Shown in pieces: positions 8,838 through 18,008 of a stretch of DNA of 64,000 nt. The stretch comes from Streptomyces uncialis (GTDB lineage: Bacteria > Actinomycetota > Actinomycetes > Streptomycetales > Streptomycetaceae), in contig NZ_CP109583.1 in NCBI RefSeq assembly GCF_036250755.1, positions 3,348,001 through 3,412,000 on the forward strand, in the 5' to 3' direction. How positions within the stretch are numbered: position 1 is the stretch's first letter; every line of letters begins with the position of its first letter. Below the pieces are notes generated by a model. That model was given only the letters and a program-made list of their open reading frames with translations, made no database searches and was not told the DNA's origin. Both the position numbers and the translations under genes were made by a program.

Positions 8838-9032
8838 TCAGAAGTCGATGTCGCCGATCATGCCCGCCACGTTCGAGGTGACCTCGGTGATCGTGGGCGC
8901 GATCGAGGAGCTCGCCAGATAGAAGCCGAGCAGCATGCAGATGACGGCGTGACCGCCCTTCAGTCCCGATTTCTTGATCAGGATGAAGACGATGATCGCC
9001 AGCAGCACCACCGCCGAAATCGAGAGTGCCAC
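8838..9032 (-). CDS. Conserved 64-residue membrane protein
   Basis: This very small protein has two membrane segments, residues 1-20 (MALSISAVVLLAIIVFILIK) and about 29-47. A short basic KKSGLKGGH loop separates them, and the tail is acidic and polar, ending MIGDIDF. The start is GTG, with a near-perfect GGAGGTGA ribosome site six bases upstream, so it is a real and well-translated gene despite its size. I recognise this type as a widespread Streptomyces small membrane protein without known function. Two short helices joined by a basic turn resemble holin-like or small regulatory membrane proteins, but nothing here proves it. It is divergent from the S9 peptidase gene. Confidence 0.8.
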   Translation of the reverse strand: MALSISAVVLLAIIVFILIKKSGLKGGHAVICMLLGFYLASSSIAPTITEVTSNVAGMIGDIDF

Positions 9033-9185
9033 GGCGGTTCACCTCCCAAAAGACCGTCACGGTTCGAAACTTCGGACGCCAGCAGGTTGTTGATACCCAC
9101 CTTGCGTCACGGATCATAACTTTCCGCGTGATCGTATGGATCGCACAAGGTCGGCTCACAGCAGCACAGGGGGGCGCATGCGCCC

Positions 9186-9191
9186 TACGCT
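9186..9191 (+). promoter_or_regulatory. Probable -10 element of the S9 peptidase gene (leaderless)
   Basis: TACGCT lies 6 bases before the ATG at 9198 and there is no ribosome site between them. This spacing predicts a leaderless mRNA. No convincing -35 hexamer is visible. Confidence 0.45.
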
Positions 9192-9197
9192 CGGACA

Positions 9198-11339
9198 ATG
9201 ACTTCCGAGCCCCTGTCATTCCCGCGTCAGTATGCCCGTACTCAGCGCTTCACTCTGGGTGCTCCCCGCACGTTCAGGGTGTCCCCTGATGGGGAACGCG
9301 TCATTTTTCTCCGGTCGCGTTCCGGTACCGATCGGGCGAATCTCCTCTGGGTGCTGGACCTGGCGACGGGCGCCGAACGCGTCGTCGCGGACCCGTCGCA
9401 GCTGCTCGCGGGCGGTACGGAGCGGCTGTCCCCCGCCGAACGGGCCCGTCGTGAGCGGCTGCGGGAGGGCGGCGCGGGCATCGTCGGGTACGCGACGGAC
9501 GACGCCGCGGAGTTGGCGGCTTTCACACTCTCCGGACGGCTGTTCGTGGCGGAGCCGCGTACCGGCGCGGTACGTGAACTCGCCGTACCGGGACCGGTGA
9601 TCGATCCCCGGCCGTCCCCGGACGGGCGTCATGTCGCCTATGTGAGCGACGGCGCCCTGCGGGTGGTGCGGGTCGCGGCGGACGACGGCACCGGCGGGGG
9701 GCCCGACGACAGGGCGCTGGCCGCGCCCGAGGCGGCGACCGTGACCTACGGGCTCGCCGAGTTCATCGCCGCCGAGGAGATGGAGCGCTCCCGCGGCTTC
9801 TGGTGGTCGCCCGGCTCCGACCGGCTGCTGGTGGCCCGCGCCGACGACGCCCCGGTGCGCCGGTGGTGGATCACCGACCCGGCGCACCCCGACCGCGCGC
9901 CGGAGCAGATCGCCTATCCCCTGGCGGGCTCCCCGAACGCCGAGGTGCGGCTGTTCGCGCTGGGGCTCGACGGCTCCCGCACCGAGGTGGTCCACGACCG
10001 AGAGCGCTATCCGTACCTGGCGCGGGTGCACTGGTCGGCGGCCGGTCCCCCGCTGCTGCTCGTCCAGGCGAGGGACCAGCGGTCGCAGGTGTACCTCGCG
10101 GTGGACCCGGACAGCGGTTCGACCCGGATGGTGCACGCGGAGGACGCGGAGCCCTGGCTGGATCTTTTCCCCGGCGTCCCGTGCTGGACACCGGACGGAC
10201 GGCTGGTGCGGATCACCGACGAGGGCGGCGCCCGGGTCCTGGCGGTGGGCGACCGGCCGCTGACCGGAGCGCAGTTGCACGTACGCGCCGTGCTCGACGT
10301 GTCCGCCGACGATGTCCTGGTGTCGGCCTCCGCGGGCGCCGAGGCGGCCGACCCGGAGACCGGCGAGGTCCATGTGTACCGGGTCGGCGAGCTGGGCGTG
10401 GAGCGCCTCTCGCAGGAGCCGGGGGTGCACGGGGCGACCCGCACCGGCGAGGTGACCGTACTGATCTCGGCGGTGCCGCACACCCCCGGCGCACGGACAC
10501 GGGTGTGGCGGGACGACAAGCCCGTGGCGGAGGTGACGTCGTACGCCGAACGGCCGGATCTCACCCCGCGCGTGACGCTCACGGAGGGGGGCACACGCCG
10601 GATTCCGTGCGCCGTCCTGCTCCCCTCCGGCCACCCCGTGGACGGTGCGCCGCTGCCCGTCCTGCTCGACCCGTACGGCGGCCCGCACGCCGCCCGGGTG
10701 CACGCGGCGCACAACGCCTATCTGACCTCCCAGTGGTACGCGGACCAGGGCTTCGCCGTCGTCGTCGCCGACGGACGCGGCACCCCGCACCGCTCCCCCG
10801 GCTGGGAGAAGGCGATCCACCAGGACCTGACGGTCACCCTGGACGACCAGATCGACGCCTTGCAGGGGCTCGCCGGACGTTTCCCGCTGGACCTGTCCCG
10901 GGTGGCGATCCGGGGCTGGTCGTACGGCGGCTATCTCGCGGCGCTCGCCGTGCTGCGGCGGCCGGATGTGTTCCACGCGGCGGTCGCCGGCGCCCCCGTC
11001 ACGGACTGGCGGCTGTACGACACCCACTACACCGAGCGGTATCTCGGGGACCCCGCCGAGCACCCGGCCGTGTACGCGGCGAACTCCCTGGTCACCGACG
11101 ACGGCCTGGCCGCGCCCGCCGGGCAGCACCGGCCGCTGATGATCGTGCACGGACTGGCCGACGACAACGTCGTCTTCGGGCACAGTCTGCGGCTGTCGTC
11201 GGCGCTGCTCGCCGCAGGCCGGCCGCACGAGGTGCTGCCGCTGTCCGGGGTCACCCATATGGCCGCACAGGAAGAGGTGGCCGAAAACCTGCTGCTGCTC
11301 CAGGTGGACTTCCTGCGCCGGTCGCTCGGTCTGGACTAG
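9198..11339 (+). CDS. S9-family serine peptidase (dipeptidyl peptidase IV type)
   Basis: This 713-residue protein has an N-terminal DPP-IV beta-propeller (about 20-440, with repeats such as FRVSPDGERVIFLRSRSG and PRPSPDGRHVAYVSDG) and a C-terminal alpha/beta-hydrolase domain. The nucleophile lies in GWSYGGYL (Ser about 575), the Asp in HGLADDNV (about 653) and the His in GVTHMA (about 686). The EE motif (AEFIAAEEMERSRGFWW) matches the double Glu that binds the substrate N-terminus in DPP-IV enzymes, so release of N-terminal dipeptides is likely. No signal peptide is seen, so it is probably cytoplasmic. It lies beside two peptide importers and may process imported peptides, which is inference from position. 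Confidence 0.9.
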   Translation: MTSEPLSFPRQYARTQRFTLGAPRTFRVSPDGERVIFLRSRSGTDRANLLWVLDLATGAERVVADPSQLLAGGTERLSPAERARRERLREGGAGIVGYATDDAAELAAFTLSGRLFVAEPRTGAVRELAVPGPVIDPRPSPDGRHVAYVSDGALRVVRVAADDGTGGGPDDRALAAPEAATVTYGLAEFIAAEEMERSRGFWWSPGSDRLLVARADDAPVRRWWITDPAHPDRAPEQIAYPLAGSPNAEVRLFALGLDGSRTEVVHDRERYPYLARVHWSAAGPPLLLVQARDQRSQVYLAVDPDSGSTRMVHAEDAEPWLDLFPGVPCWTPDGRLVRITDEGGARVLAVGDRPLTGAQLHVRAVLDVSADDVLVSASAGAEAADPETGEVHVYRVGELGVERLSQEPGVHGATRTGEVTVLISAVPHTPGARTRVWRDDKPVAEVTSYAERPDLTPRVTLTEGGTRRIPCAVLLPSGHPVDGAPLPVLLDPYGGPHAARVHAAHNAYLTSQWYADQGFAVVVADGRGTPHRSPGWEKAIHQDLTVTLDDQIDALQGLAGRFPLDLSRVAIRGWSYGGYLAALAVLRRPDVFHAAVAGAPVTDWRLYDTHYTERYLGDPAEHPAVYAANSLVTDDGLAAPAGQHRPLMIVHGLADDNVVFGHSLRLSSALLAAGRPHEVLPLSGVTHMAAQEEVAENLLLLQVDFLRRSLGLD

Positions 11340-11374
11340 CCGGACCGTCCGGCGGTACGGGCCGTGAACGGATC

Positions 11375-11408
11375 ACCGGCCGGGGCGACATGGCGCGCCC
11401 CGGCCGGT
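11375..11408 (+). terminator. Hairpin after the S9 peptidase gene
   Basis: A perfect 13-bp stem (11375-11387 with 11396-11408) has an 8-base loop. It starts 36 bases after the stop codon, in the gap between two convergent genes, so it may act in both directions. Confidence 0.75.
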
Positions 11409-11548
11409 CCACGGCACCCGCACGGCCGTGCGTGCGTCAGCCTGACGGGTCCGTATATCGACGCCGTGGCGAGCGGATTGCCGGGGCGTTAACGGGGTTC
11501 TCGTACGGGTGACGCGGCGGACGGCGGACGACGGGCGGTCGGCTCGGG

Positions 11549-12814
11549 TCAGACATGGGGCGGCCGGGGGCCGTCGGGGGGTGTGCGGTCAGGAGGTGCG
11601 CCGTCCGGGGGGCCGTCGGGGGGCGCGCCGTCCGGGGGGCTGTCCGGGGGGCCGTCCGGAGGGGTGTCCGGCGGAGGGCCGTCCGGGGGGCCGGATGCCG
11701 GGTCGGATGCCGGGTCGCTGTCCGGGTCCGGGGGGACCACCCGCTTCTCCTCCGCGAAGTGGCAGGCCGACGCGTGCGCCGCCAGTCCCCCGGCGTAGCG
11801 GAACTCGGCGGGGACCGCGAGCAGCGGCACCTCCAGCGCACAGCGCTCCTGGGCCTTCCAGCAGCGGGTGCGGAAGCGGCAGCCGGACGGCGGGTTCGCC
11901 GGTGAGGGCACGTCCCCGGTGAGGATGACGCGCTCGCGGTGCTCGCGCGCCTCGGGGTCGGGGACCGGCACCGCGGACAGCAGTGCCTGGGTGTACGGAT
12001 GCGTCGGGTGGTCGTAGATCTCCAGATCGGTGCCGAGTTCCACGATGCGGCCCAGGTACATCACCCCGACCCGGTCGGAGATGTGCCGGACGATCGACAG
12101 ATCGTGCGCGATGAAGAGGTACGAGAGGTCGAACTCGTCCTGGAGCCGCGCCATCAGATTGATGACCTGCGCCTGCACGGACACGTCGAGCGCGGAGACC
12201 GGTTCGTCGGCGACGATGATCTCCGGTCGCAGCGCGAGGCCGCGGGCGATACCGATGCGCTGGCGCTGACCGCCGGAGAACTGGTGCGGGTAGCGGTTGA
12301 TGTACTCCGGGTTGAGCCCCACCACATCGAGCAGTTCCCGTACCTTGCGGCGCCGGTCGCCCTTCGGGGCCACCTCGGGGTGGATGTCGTACGGCTCACC
12401 GATGATGTCCCCGACGGTCATCCGGGGGTTCAGCGAGGTGTACGGGTCCTGGAACACCATCTGGATGTTGCGGCGCACCGCCTTCAGCGCGCGCCCCGAC
12501 AAGCGGGTGATGTCCTCGCCCTTGTACTTGATCACTCCGGCCGTGGGGCGTTCCAGATGGACGAGCATCTTCGCGACGGTCGACTTGCCGCAGCCGGACT
12601 CCCCCACGATCCCCAGCGTCTCGCCCTGGTGCAGATCGAAGTCGACACCGTCGACGGCCTTGACCGCGCCGACCTGCTTCTTGAAGAGGATGCCCTGGGT
12701 CAGCGGATAGTGCTTGACCAGCCCGCGGACCTCCAGGATCGGCTCGCCGGGGGCGACGGGCGCGTCCAGCCGTTCGTCGACGGGCAGACCGGGCGGGGCG
12801 GTGGGGTCAGCCAC
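11549..12814 (-). CDS. Oligopeptide ABC importer ATPase (OppF/DppF type), importer 1
   Basis: This 421-residue ATPase is the second nucleotide-binding subunit of the first importer. It has Walker [10 protein letters not shown], signature [13 protein letters not shown], Walker [13 protein letters not shown] and the C-terminal OppF/DppF extension, whose cysteines ([15 protein letters not shown]) resemble the small cluster- or metal-binding element of this subfamily. The last 58 residues or so are odd: they are an Asp/Pro/Gly low-complexity tail built on PPDGPPDG. The paralog at 19822 ends just after the shared CHFAEE and lacks this tail. The GTG start at 12814 overlaps the upstream ATPase gene by 8 bases and has a GGAGGGAG site. 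Confidence 0.92.
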   Translation of the reverse strand: MADPTAPPGLPVDERLDAPVAPGEPILEVRGLVKHYPLTQGILFKKQVGAVKAVDGVDFDLHQGETLGIVGESGCGKSTVAKMLVHLERPTAGVIKYKGEDITRLSGRALKAVRRNIQMVFQDPYTSLNPRMTVGDIIGEPYDIHPEVAPKGDRRRKVRELLDVVGLNPEYINRYPHQFSGGQRQRIGIARGLALRPEIIVADEPVSALDVSVQAQVINLMARLQDEFDLSYLFIAHDLSIVRHISDRVGVMYLGRIVELGTDLEIYDHPTHPYTQALLSAVPVPDPEAREHRERVILTGDVPSPANPPSGCRFRTRCWKAQERCALEVPLLAVPAEFRYAGGLAAHASACHFAEEKRVVPPDPDSDPASDPASGPPDGPPPDTPPDGPPDSPPDGAPPDGPPDGAPPDRTPPDGPRPPHV

Positions 12815-13781
12815 GGAGCGTCTCCCTCCAGAAATGGCACGCGCTGCGGCGTTCGGCGGAGACCTCGGCGAGCGGGGGCTCGTCGGTGCGGCAGATGTCC
12901 TGGGCCATCGGGCAGCGGGGATGGAAGGCGCAGCCCGACGGGATGTGCATGAGGTTCGGCGGCAGGCCCTTGATGGCGAAGAGCTCCTGGCCCTTCTGGT
13001 CGAGGCGCGGGATCGATTCGAGCAGGCCCTTGGTGTAGGGGTGGGCGGGCGCCTTGTAGATGTCGTGGACGGGGGCGGTCTCCACGATCCGGCCCGCGTA
13101 CATCACCGCGATCCGGTCGGCGACGTCCGCGACGACACCGAGGTCATGGGTGATGAGGATCAGGCCCATGTTCAGTTCCCGCTGGAGGTCCGCGAGCAGT
13201 TCCATGACCTGGGCCTGGACGGTGACGTCCAGGGCGGTGGTGGGTTCGTCCGCGATGATCAGGTCCGGTTCCAGGGCGAGCGCCATCGCGATCATGATGC
13301 GCTGGCGCATACCGCCGGAGAACTGGTGCGGGTACTGGCCGACGCGTTCGGCGGCGGCGGGGATGCGTACCCGTTCCATCAGCTCGACGGCCTGGGCGCG
13401 GGCGGCCTTGCGGGACGCGCCCCGGTGGACGCGGAACATCTCGCCGAGCTGGTCGCCGACGGTGAGGACGGGGTTCAGGGAGGACAGGGCGTCCTGGAAG
13501 ATCATCGCCATCTCGGCGCCCCGGACCTTCCGCCGGGCGTCCTCCTTGAGGGTGAGCAGATCGCGGCCCTTGAAGAGGATCTCGCCGCCGGTGATCCGGC
13601 CGGGCGGGATGTCGAGGATGCCCATGATCGCCTGCGCGGTCACCGACTTGCCGGAACCGGACTCGCCGAGCACGGCCAGGGTCTCCCCGGCGTCGAGGGA
13701 GTACGACACGCCGTTGACGGCCTTGGCGACACCGTCCCTGGTCCGGAACTCCACCTGTAGTTCGCGTACGTCGAGCAGCAT
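12807..13781 (-). CDS. Oligopeptide ABC importer ATPase (OppD/DppD type), importer 1
   Basis: This 324-residue first nucleotide-binding subunit carries Walker [10 protein letters not shown], signature [20 protein letters not shown] and Walker [12 protein letters not shown]. The OppD/DppD C-terminal segment follows ([20 protein letters not shown], then a cysteine cluster in [15 protein letters not shown]). It powers peptide uptake together with the OppF-type subunit encoded next. The ATG at 13781 has GAGGAGG upstream. It lies 13 bases after the permease gene, so it belongs to the same operon. Confidence 0.93.
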   Translation of the reverse strand: MLLDVRELQVEFRTRDGVAKAVNGVSYSLDAGETLAVLGESGSGKSVTAQAIMGILDIPPGRITGGEILFKGRDLLTLKEDARRKVRGAEMAMIFQDALSSLNPVLTVGDQLGEMFRVHRGASRKAARAQAVELMERVRIPAAAERVGQYPHQFSGGMRQRIMIAMALALEPDLIIADEPTTALDVTVQAQVMELLADLQRELNMGLILITHDLGVVADVADRIAVMYAGRIVETAPVHDIYKAPAHPYTKGLLESIPRLDQKGQELFAIKGLPPNLMHIPSGCAFHPRCPMAQDICRTDEPPLAEVSAERRSACHFWRETLRG

Positions 13782-13794
13782 CTCGGCCGCCTCC

Positions 13795-14772
13795 TCAGCG
13801 CAGCTTGGGGTCGAGGGCGTCGCGTACGGCGTCGCCGAGCATGATGAACGCGAGCACGGTGACGGCCAGCGCTCCGGCGGGCCACAGCAGCGCGTGCGGG
13901 GCGTTGCGGATGTAGGGGGACGCCGAGGAGATGTCGATGCCCCAGGAGACGGTCGGCGGTTTCAGACCGACGCCGAGGTAGGACAGCGTGGCCTCCAGCG
14001 AGATGTACGTACCGAGGGCGATGGTCGCGACGACGATGACCGGGGCGACGGCGTTGGGTGTGATGTGGCGCAGCAGCATGCGGGAGCTGGACGCGCCGAG
14101 CGCGCGGGCGGCCTGGACGTAGTCGTTCTGTTTGGCGGTGATGACCGAGCCGCGGGCGATCCGGGAGATCTGGGGCCAGCCGAGCAGGATCATGAAGCCG
14201 ATGACGGGCCAGACGGTGTTGCTGGTGACCACCGACAGCAGGACGAGTCCGCCGAGGACGACGGGGATCGCGAAGAACACATCGGTGAGCCGGGACAGCA
14301 GCGCGTCCCAGGTGCCGCCGAAGAATCCGGCGAGCCCGCCGAAGAGGGAGCCGAGCAACGCGACCCCGAGCGTGGCGCAGACACCGACGGTGACGGAGGT
14401 CCGGGCCCCGTACACGGTACGGGTGTACACATCGCAGCCCTGACCGTTGAAGCCGAAGGGGTGACCGGGTTCGGAGCCCTTCTGGGCGTCGGCGAGATTG
14501 CAGTCGAGGGGGCTGCCGGTGGTGATGGCGCCGGGCCACAGGGAGATGAAGACCAGGAAGAGGATGACGAAGGCGGAGAGCAGGAAGACCGGGTTGCGGC
14601 GCAGATCGTGCCAGGCGTCGGACCACAGGGAGCGTGCCTTGTGCTCGGGTCCGGTGCCCTCGGGCCCGCCGGGGACGCGCTCCAGGCTCGCGCCCTCGGC
14701 GGTGGCGAGATCCATGGCCCCGCCCGCGCCGGTCGAGGCGATCGCGCCGTCGTCGGGCAGTTGCTCAGGCAT
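13795..14772 (-). CDS. Oligopeptide ABC importer permease (OppC/DppC type), importer 1
   Basis: This 325-residue inner-membrane permease has a cytoplasmic N-terminus, a first helix near residue 60 (NPVFLLSAFVILFLVFISL) and five more helices in the BPD-transport domain. The ATPase-contact loop is ARALGASSSRMLLRHITPN. The loop before the second helix contains a Cys pair (DCNLADAQKG and GQGCD), typical of actinobacterial DppC proteins. It begins inside the end of the OppB-type gene (8-base overlap), which indicates coupled translation. Confidence 0.92.
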   Translation of the reverse strand: MPEQLPDDGAIASTGAGGAMDLATAEGASLERVPGGPEGTGPEHKARSLWSDAWHDLRRNPVFLLSAFVILFLVFISLWPGAITTGSPLDCNLADAQKGSEPGHPFGFNGQGCDVYTRTVYGARTSVTVGVCATLGVALLGSLFGGLAGFFGGTWDALLSRLTDVFFAIPVVLGGLVLLSVVTSNTVWPVIGFMILLGWPQISRIARGSVITAKQNDYVQAARALGASSSRMLLRHITPNAVAPVIVVATIALGTYISLEATLSYLGVGLKPPTVSWGIDISSASPYIRNAPHALLWPAGALAVTVLAFIMLGDAVRDALDPKLR

Positions 14773-15688
14773 AGCGGATCCTCGGGTCGAGTACGGCGTA
14801 GAGCAGGTCGACGAGCAGGTTCGCCACCAGGAAGACCAGCACCAGCACGGTCACGAAGCCGACGACGGTCTGGGTGTTCTGCCGGAGGATGCCCTGGTAG
14901 AGCTGGTAGCCGACGCCGTGGATGTTGAAGATGCGCTCGGTGACGATGGCGCCGCCCATCAGTGCCCCGATGTCGGTGCCGATGAAGGTGATCACCGGGA
15001 TGAGCGAGTTGCGCAGCAGATGCCGGCCGACGACGCGGCGCCGGGGCAGCCCCTTGGCGACGGCGGTACGGACGTAGTCGGCGCGCCGGTTCTCCGCGAT
15101 GGAGGTCCGGGTCAGCCGGGTGACGTACGCGAGGGAGACCGAGGCGAGGACGAGACCGGGCACGATCAGCTCGTCCAGCGGGGCGCCCGGTGAGACGGAC
15201 GGCCGGATCCAGCCCCACTCGACGCCGAGGAGCAGTTGCAGCAGCAGTCCGGTGACGAAGGTGGGCACCGAGATCACGACCAGGGTGAGCACGAGGACCC
15301 CGGTGTCGACGGGGGCGCCCCGGCGCATCCCGGTGATCACCCCGAGGGTGATGCCGATGACGATCTCGAAGAAGATCGCGACGAGGGTCAGCCGGATGGT
15401 CACCGGGAACGCGGACGCCATCAGCTCGGTGACCGGCTGGCCGTTGAAGGCGGTGCCGAAGTCACCGGTGAAGACATTGCCCATATAGGTCAGGTATTGC
15501 TGCCACACCGGTTTGTCGAGGCCGAACTCCTTCTCCAGCTGGGCGGCGGTCGACGCGTCGCAGGCCCGCTGTCCGCACAGACCCGCGATGGGGTCGCCCA
15601 TCACGTTCACCATCAGGAAGATCAGCAGGGTCGCGCCGATGAAGACGGGGATCATCTGGAGCAGACGCCGGATCACATACCGTCCCAT
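14765..15688 (-). CDS. Oligopeptide ABC importer permease (OppB/DppB type), importer 1
   Basis: This 307-residue permease partner has the family N-terminus MGRYVIRRLLQMIPVFIGAT with its first helix, a periplasm-facing loop including CGQRACDASTAAQLEKEFGL, and the ATPase-contact motif VRTAVAKGLPRRRVVGRHLL. It ends with the characteristic DLLYAVLDPRIRYA. Together with the OppC-type subunit it forms the membrane channel. It is preceded by the binding-protein gene, from which a stem-loop at 15733-15760 separates it. Confidence 0.93.
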   Translation of the reverse strand: MGRYVIRRLLQMIPVFIGATLLIFLMVNVMGDPIAGLCGQRACDASTAAQLEKEFGLDKPVWQQYLTYMGNVFTGDFGTAFNGQPVTELMASAFPVTIRLTLVAIFFEIVIGITLGVITGMRRGAPVDTGVLVLTLVVISVPTFVTGLLLQLLLGVEWGWIRPSVSPGAPLDELIVPGLVLASVSLAYVTRLTRTSIAENRRADYVRTAVAKGLPRRRVVGRHLLRNSLIPVITFIGTDIGALMGGAIVTERIFNIHGVGYQLYQGILRQNTQTVVGFVTVLVLVFLVANLLVDLLYAVLDPRIRYA

Positions 15689-15732
15689 GTACCGCTCCGG
15701 GGGTCGTGGTTCGCCGGGGGGAGGACCGGGGG

Positions 15733-15760
15733 CCCGGCCCCGCGCGAGGCGGGTGCCGGG
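15733..15760 (-). terminator. Hairpin between binding-protein and permease genes, importer 1
   Basis: An 11-bp stem (15733-15743 with 15749-15760, one bulged base) has a 5-base loop and lies between the binding-protein stop codon and the next start. Such hairpins often let the binding protein be made in excess by stabilising or ending part of the transcript. A similar arrangement is present in importer 2. Confidence 0.6.
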
Positions 15761-15787
15761 ACCGGTGGACGGGCCGCCGCGTCGGCG

Positions 15788-17434
15788 TCAGCCGACCTTG
15801 ATCTCGTTGTAGACGGGCACGCTGAACTGGTTCAGCGCGACGTTCGAGATCCGCTCCGAGTAGCCCGCGCTGCCGTTCTGGTACCAGAGCGGGATGGCCG
15901 CCATGTTGTCCCGGACGACCTCCTCCGCCTGCTGGAACAGCCCCACGGCCTTGGCCTGGTCGGTCTCGGCGTTGGCCTGGTCGACCAGCTTGTCGAAGTC
16001 CGGATCGGACCACTTGCCGTCGTTGGAGGAGGCGTTGGTGTAGTAGAGCGGCTGGAGGAAGTTCTGGATGAGCGGATAGTCCATCTGCCAGCCCGCGCGG
16101 AACGGGCCGGACATCTTGGACTGGGTGATCTGGCTGCGGAAGTCCGCGAAGGTGCCGATCGGGTTGCCGACACACGCCTCGCTGTTGCCGAGCGCGTTGT
16201 TGATGGAGTTGCAGACGGCGTCCACCCACTCCTTGTGGGAGCCGGTGTCGGCGTTGTACGAGATCTTCACCTGTCCGCCGGGCAGACCGCCGCCCTCGTC
16301 GATCAGCTTCTTGGCCGCGTCCGGGTCGTAGTCGCAGGAGTCACCGCACAGCCCTCCCTTGAAGCCGCCGTCCTCGCCGAGCACCGGGGAGGTCCAGTCG
16401 GTGGCGGGGGTGCGGGTCTGGTGGAAGATCGTGTCGGTGATCTGCTTGCGGTCGATCCCCCGGGACAGCCCCTGGCGGACCTTCAGGACCTTCTCGTCCG
16501 ACCACGCCTTGTCGTAGAACGGGAAGGCGAGGGTCTGGATGATCCCGGCGGGGGTGTTGATGTAGCGGTCGCCGAGGTCCGCCTTGACGTTCCCCAGCTG
16601 GGCCGCCGGGATGTCGTCGACCAGATCGAGGTTGCCGGCGATCAGATCGGTGTACGCGGTGTTGTTGTCGGTGTAGACCTTGAGGTCGATCCCGCCGTTC
16701 TGCGCCTTGTCGGAGCCCGGGTAGTCGGCCCAGGCCCGCAGCGACATCTGGGAGCCCCTGTTGTACGAGTCGACGGCGTACGGGCCGTTGCCGACGGGCT
16801 TGGCGAGCCACGCCTGCCGGTCGTCGAAGAACGTCTGCGGCAGCGGGGCGAACGCGGCGTACCCGAGGGTGTCGGGGAACGTGGAGAACTTCTGGTTCAG
16901 CTTCACCGTGAACGTCAGATCGCTCTCGACCTTCAGCCCGGAGAGGGTGTCGGCGCTCTGGCTGCCGGAGTCCGGGTGGACCTTGTCGTAGCCGTCGATG
17001 TACCCGAAGAAGTACGCGTTCTTCTGGTTGTTCTTCAGGCTCGCCCCGTAGTTCCAGGCGTTGACGAAGGAGTGCGCGGTGACCGCCTCGCCGTTGCTGA
17101 ACTTCCAGCCGCCCTTCACCGTGATCTTGAAGTTCTGCGAGTCCGACGTCTCGATCTTCTCCGCGAGCATGTCCTCGGCGGCGCCCGTGCCGGCGTTGTA
17201 GCGCTTGAGGCCGCGGAAGATCATGTCGAGGACCTTGCCGCCCTGCACTTCGTTGGTGTTGGCGGGTTCCAACGGGTTCTGCGGGTCCCCCCAGGAGGAA
17301 CTCACGACCCCGGAGCCGTCGCCGCCGCCGCCACTGCTGCCGCCGCCCCCGCAGGCCGTCGCCGTCGCCGCGAGGGCCACGGCGGTGGCCGCGGTGGCCC
17401 TGGCGGCGCGGGTAGCGCGCGTGACTCCACGCAT
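15788..17434 (-). CDS. Oligopeptide-binding lipoprotein (SBP family 5), importer 1
   Basis: This 548-residue extracellular binding protein is anchored as a lipoprotein. The signal sequence ends in the lipobox ATAC with Cys about 28, followed by a Gly/Ser linker. Family-5 features include the N-terminal NPLEPANTNEVQGGKVLDMI, FRGL and WKFSNGEAVTAHSFVNAWNYGA. It delivers peptides to the importer encoded downstream. The ATG at 17434 is chosen because GAGGAGG precedes it and the lipoprotein signal begins there. The upstream in-frame extension lacks these features. The promoter lies in the AT-richer patch 17435-17515, just before a repeat cluster. Confidence 0.92.
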   Translation of the reverse strand: MRGVTRATRAARATAATAVALAATATACGGGGSSGGGGDGSGVVSSSWGDPQNPLEPANTNEVQGGKVLDMIFRGLKRYNAGTGAAEDMLAEKIETSDSQNFKITVKGGWKFSNGEAVTAHSFVNAWNYGASLKNNQKNAYFFGYIDGYDKVHPDSGSQSADTLSGLKVESDLTFTVKLNQKFSTFPDTLGYAAFAPLPQTFFDDRQAWLAKPVGNGPYAVDSYNRGSQMSLRAWADYPGSDKAQNGGIDLKVYTDNNTAYTDLIAGNLDLVDDIPAAQLGNVKADLGDRYINTPAGIIQTLAFPFYDKAWSDEKVLKVRQGLSRGIDRKQITDTIFHQTRTPATDWTSPVLGEDGGFKGGLCGDSCDYDPDAAKKLIDEGGGLPGGQVKISYNADTGSHKEWVDAVCNSINNALGNSEACVGNPIGTFADFRSQITQSKMSGPFRAGWQMDYPLIQNFLQPLYYTNASSNDGKWSDPDFDKLVDQANAETDQAKAVGLFQQAEEVVRDNMAAIPLWYQNGSAGYSERISNVALNQFSVPVYNEIKVG

Positions 17435-17519
17435 GCGGTGCCTCCTCGGTTCGCTCTCTTCACTTAGGCCCAAATATCGCCTCACTCTCCGCATTGCGCA
17501 TATTCAGCCCACCCGGGTG

Positions 17520-17965
17520 GGTGCATGTCGCCTTCGCTCGCGCCCCCGGGGTTTCCTGTGCTGGACGCGCTTGTCCCTGTGCGGGTCGCCTTTGCTCGCG
17601 CCCCCGGGGTTTCCTGTGCTGGGCGCACTTGTCCCTGTGCCGTCGCTCGGTGGGTGCGCAGTTCCCCGCGCCCCTGGGAGGTGCCCCGGTCCGTTGTTCG
17701 TCGGCTGCGGGTCCGCCCTCGTCCTTTGCGCGGTTCCCCGCGCCCCTGGGTTTCCTGTGCTGGACGTACTCGTCCCTGTGCCGTCGCTCGGTGGGTGCGC
17801 AGTTCCCCGCGCCCCTGGGAGGTGCCCCAGTCCGTTGTTCGTCGGCTGCGGGTCCGCCCTCGTCTTTTGCGCAGTTCCCCGCGCCCCTGGGAGGTGCCCC
17901 GGCCCGTGGTTCTTCGGGTGCGGGACGGTTCTCGCTTGCGCGCGGTTCCCCGCGCTCCATTGGGG
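17520..17965. repeat. Intergenic repeat cluster 2
   Basis: About 450 bases consist of at least five copies of the GCGCAGTTCCCCGCGCCCCT core, near 17655, 17727, 17797, 17868 and a degenerate copy at 17940. Two copies of the GTCGCCTT(C/T)GCTCGCGC motif lie near 17527 and 17587. Two larger units of about 140 bases, which include the phrase GTGCCGTCGCTCGGTGGGTG and the gap between cores, are near-identical tandem copies (about 17637-17755 and 17778-17895). No gene is supported here. Confidence 0.85.
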
Positions 17966-18008
17966 TGCCCGCTTCGGGGCGATCGTCGGCTTCGGGTCTG
18001 TCCGCTGG

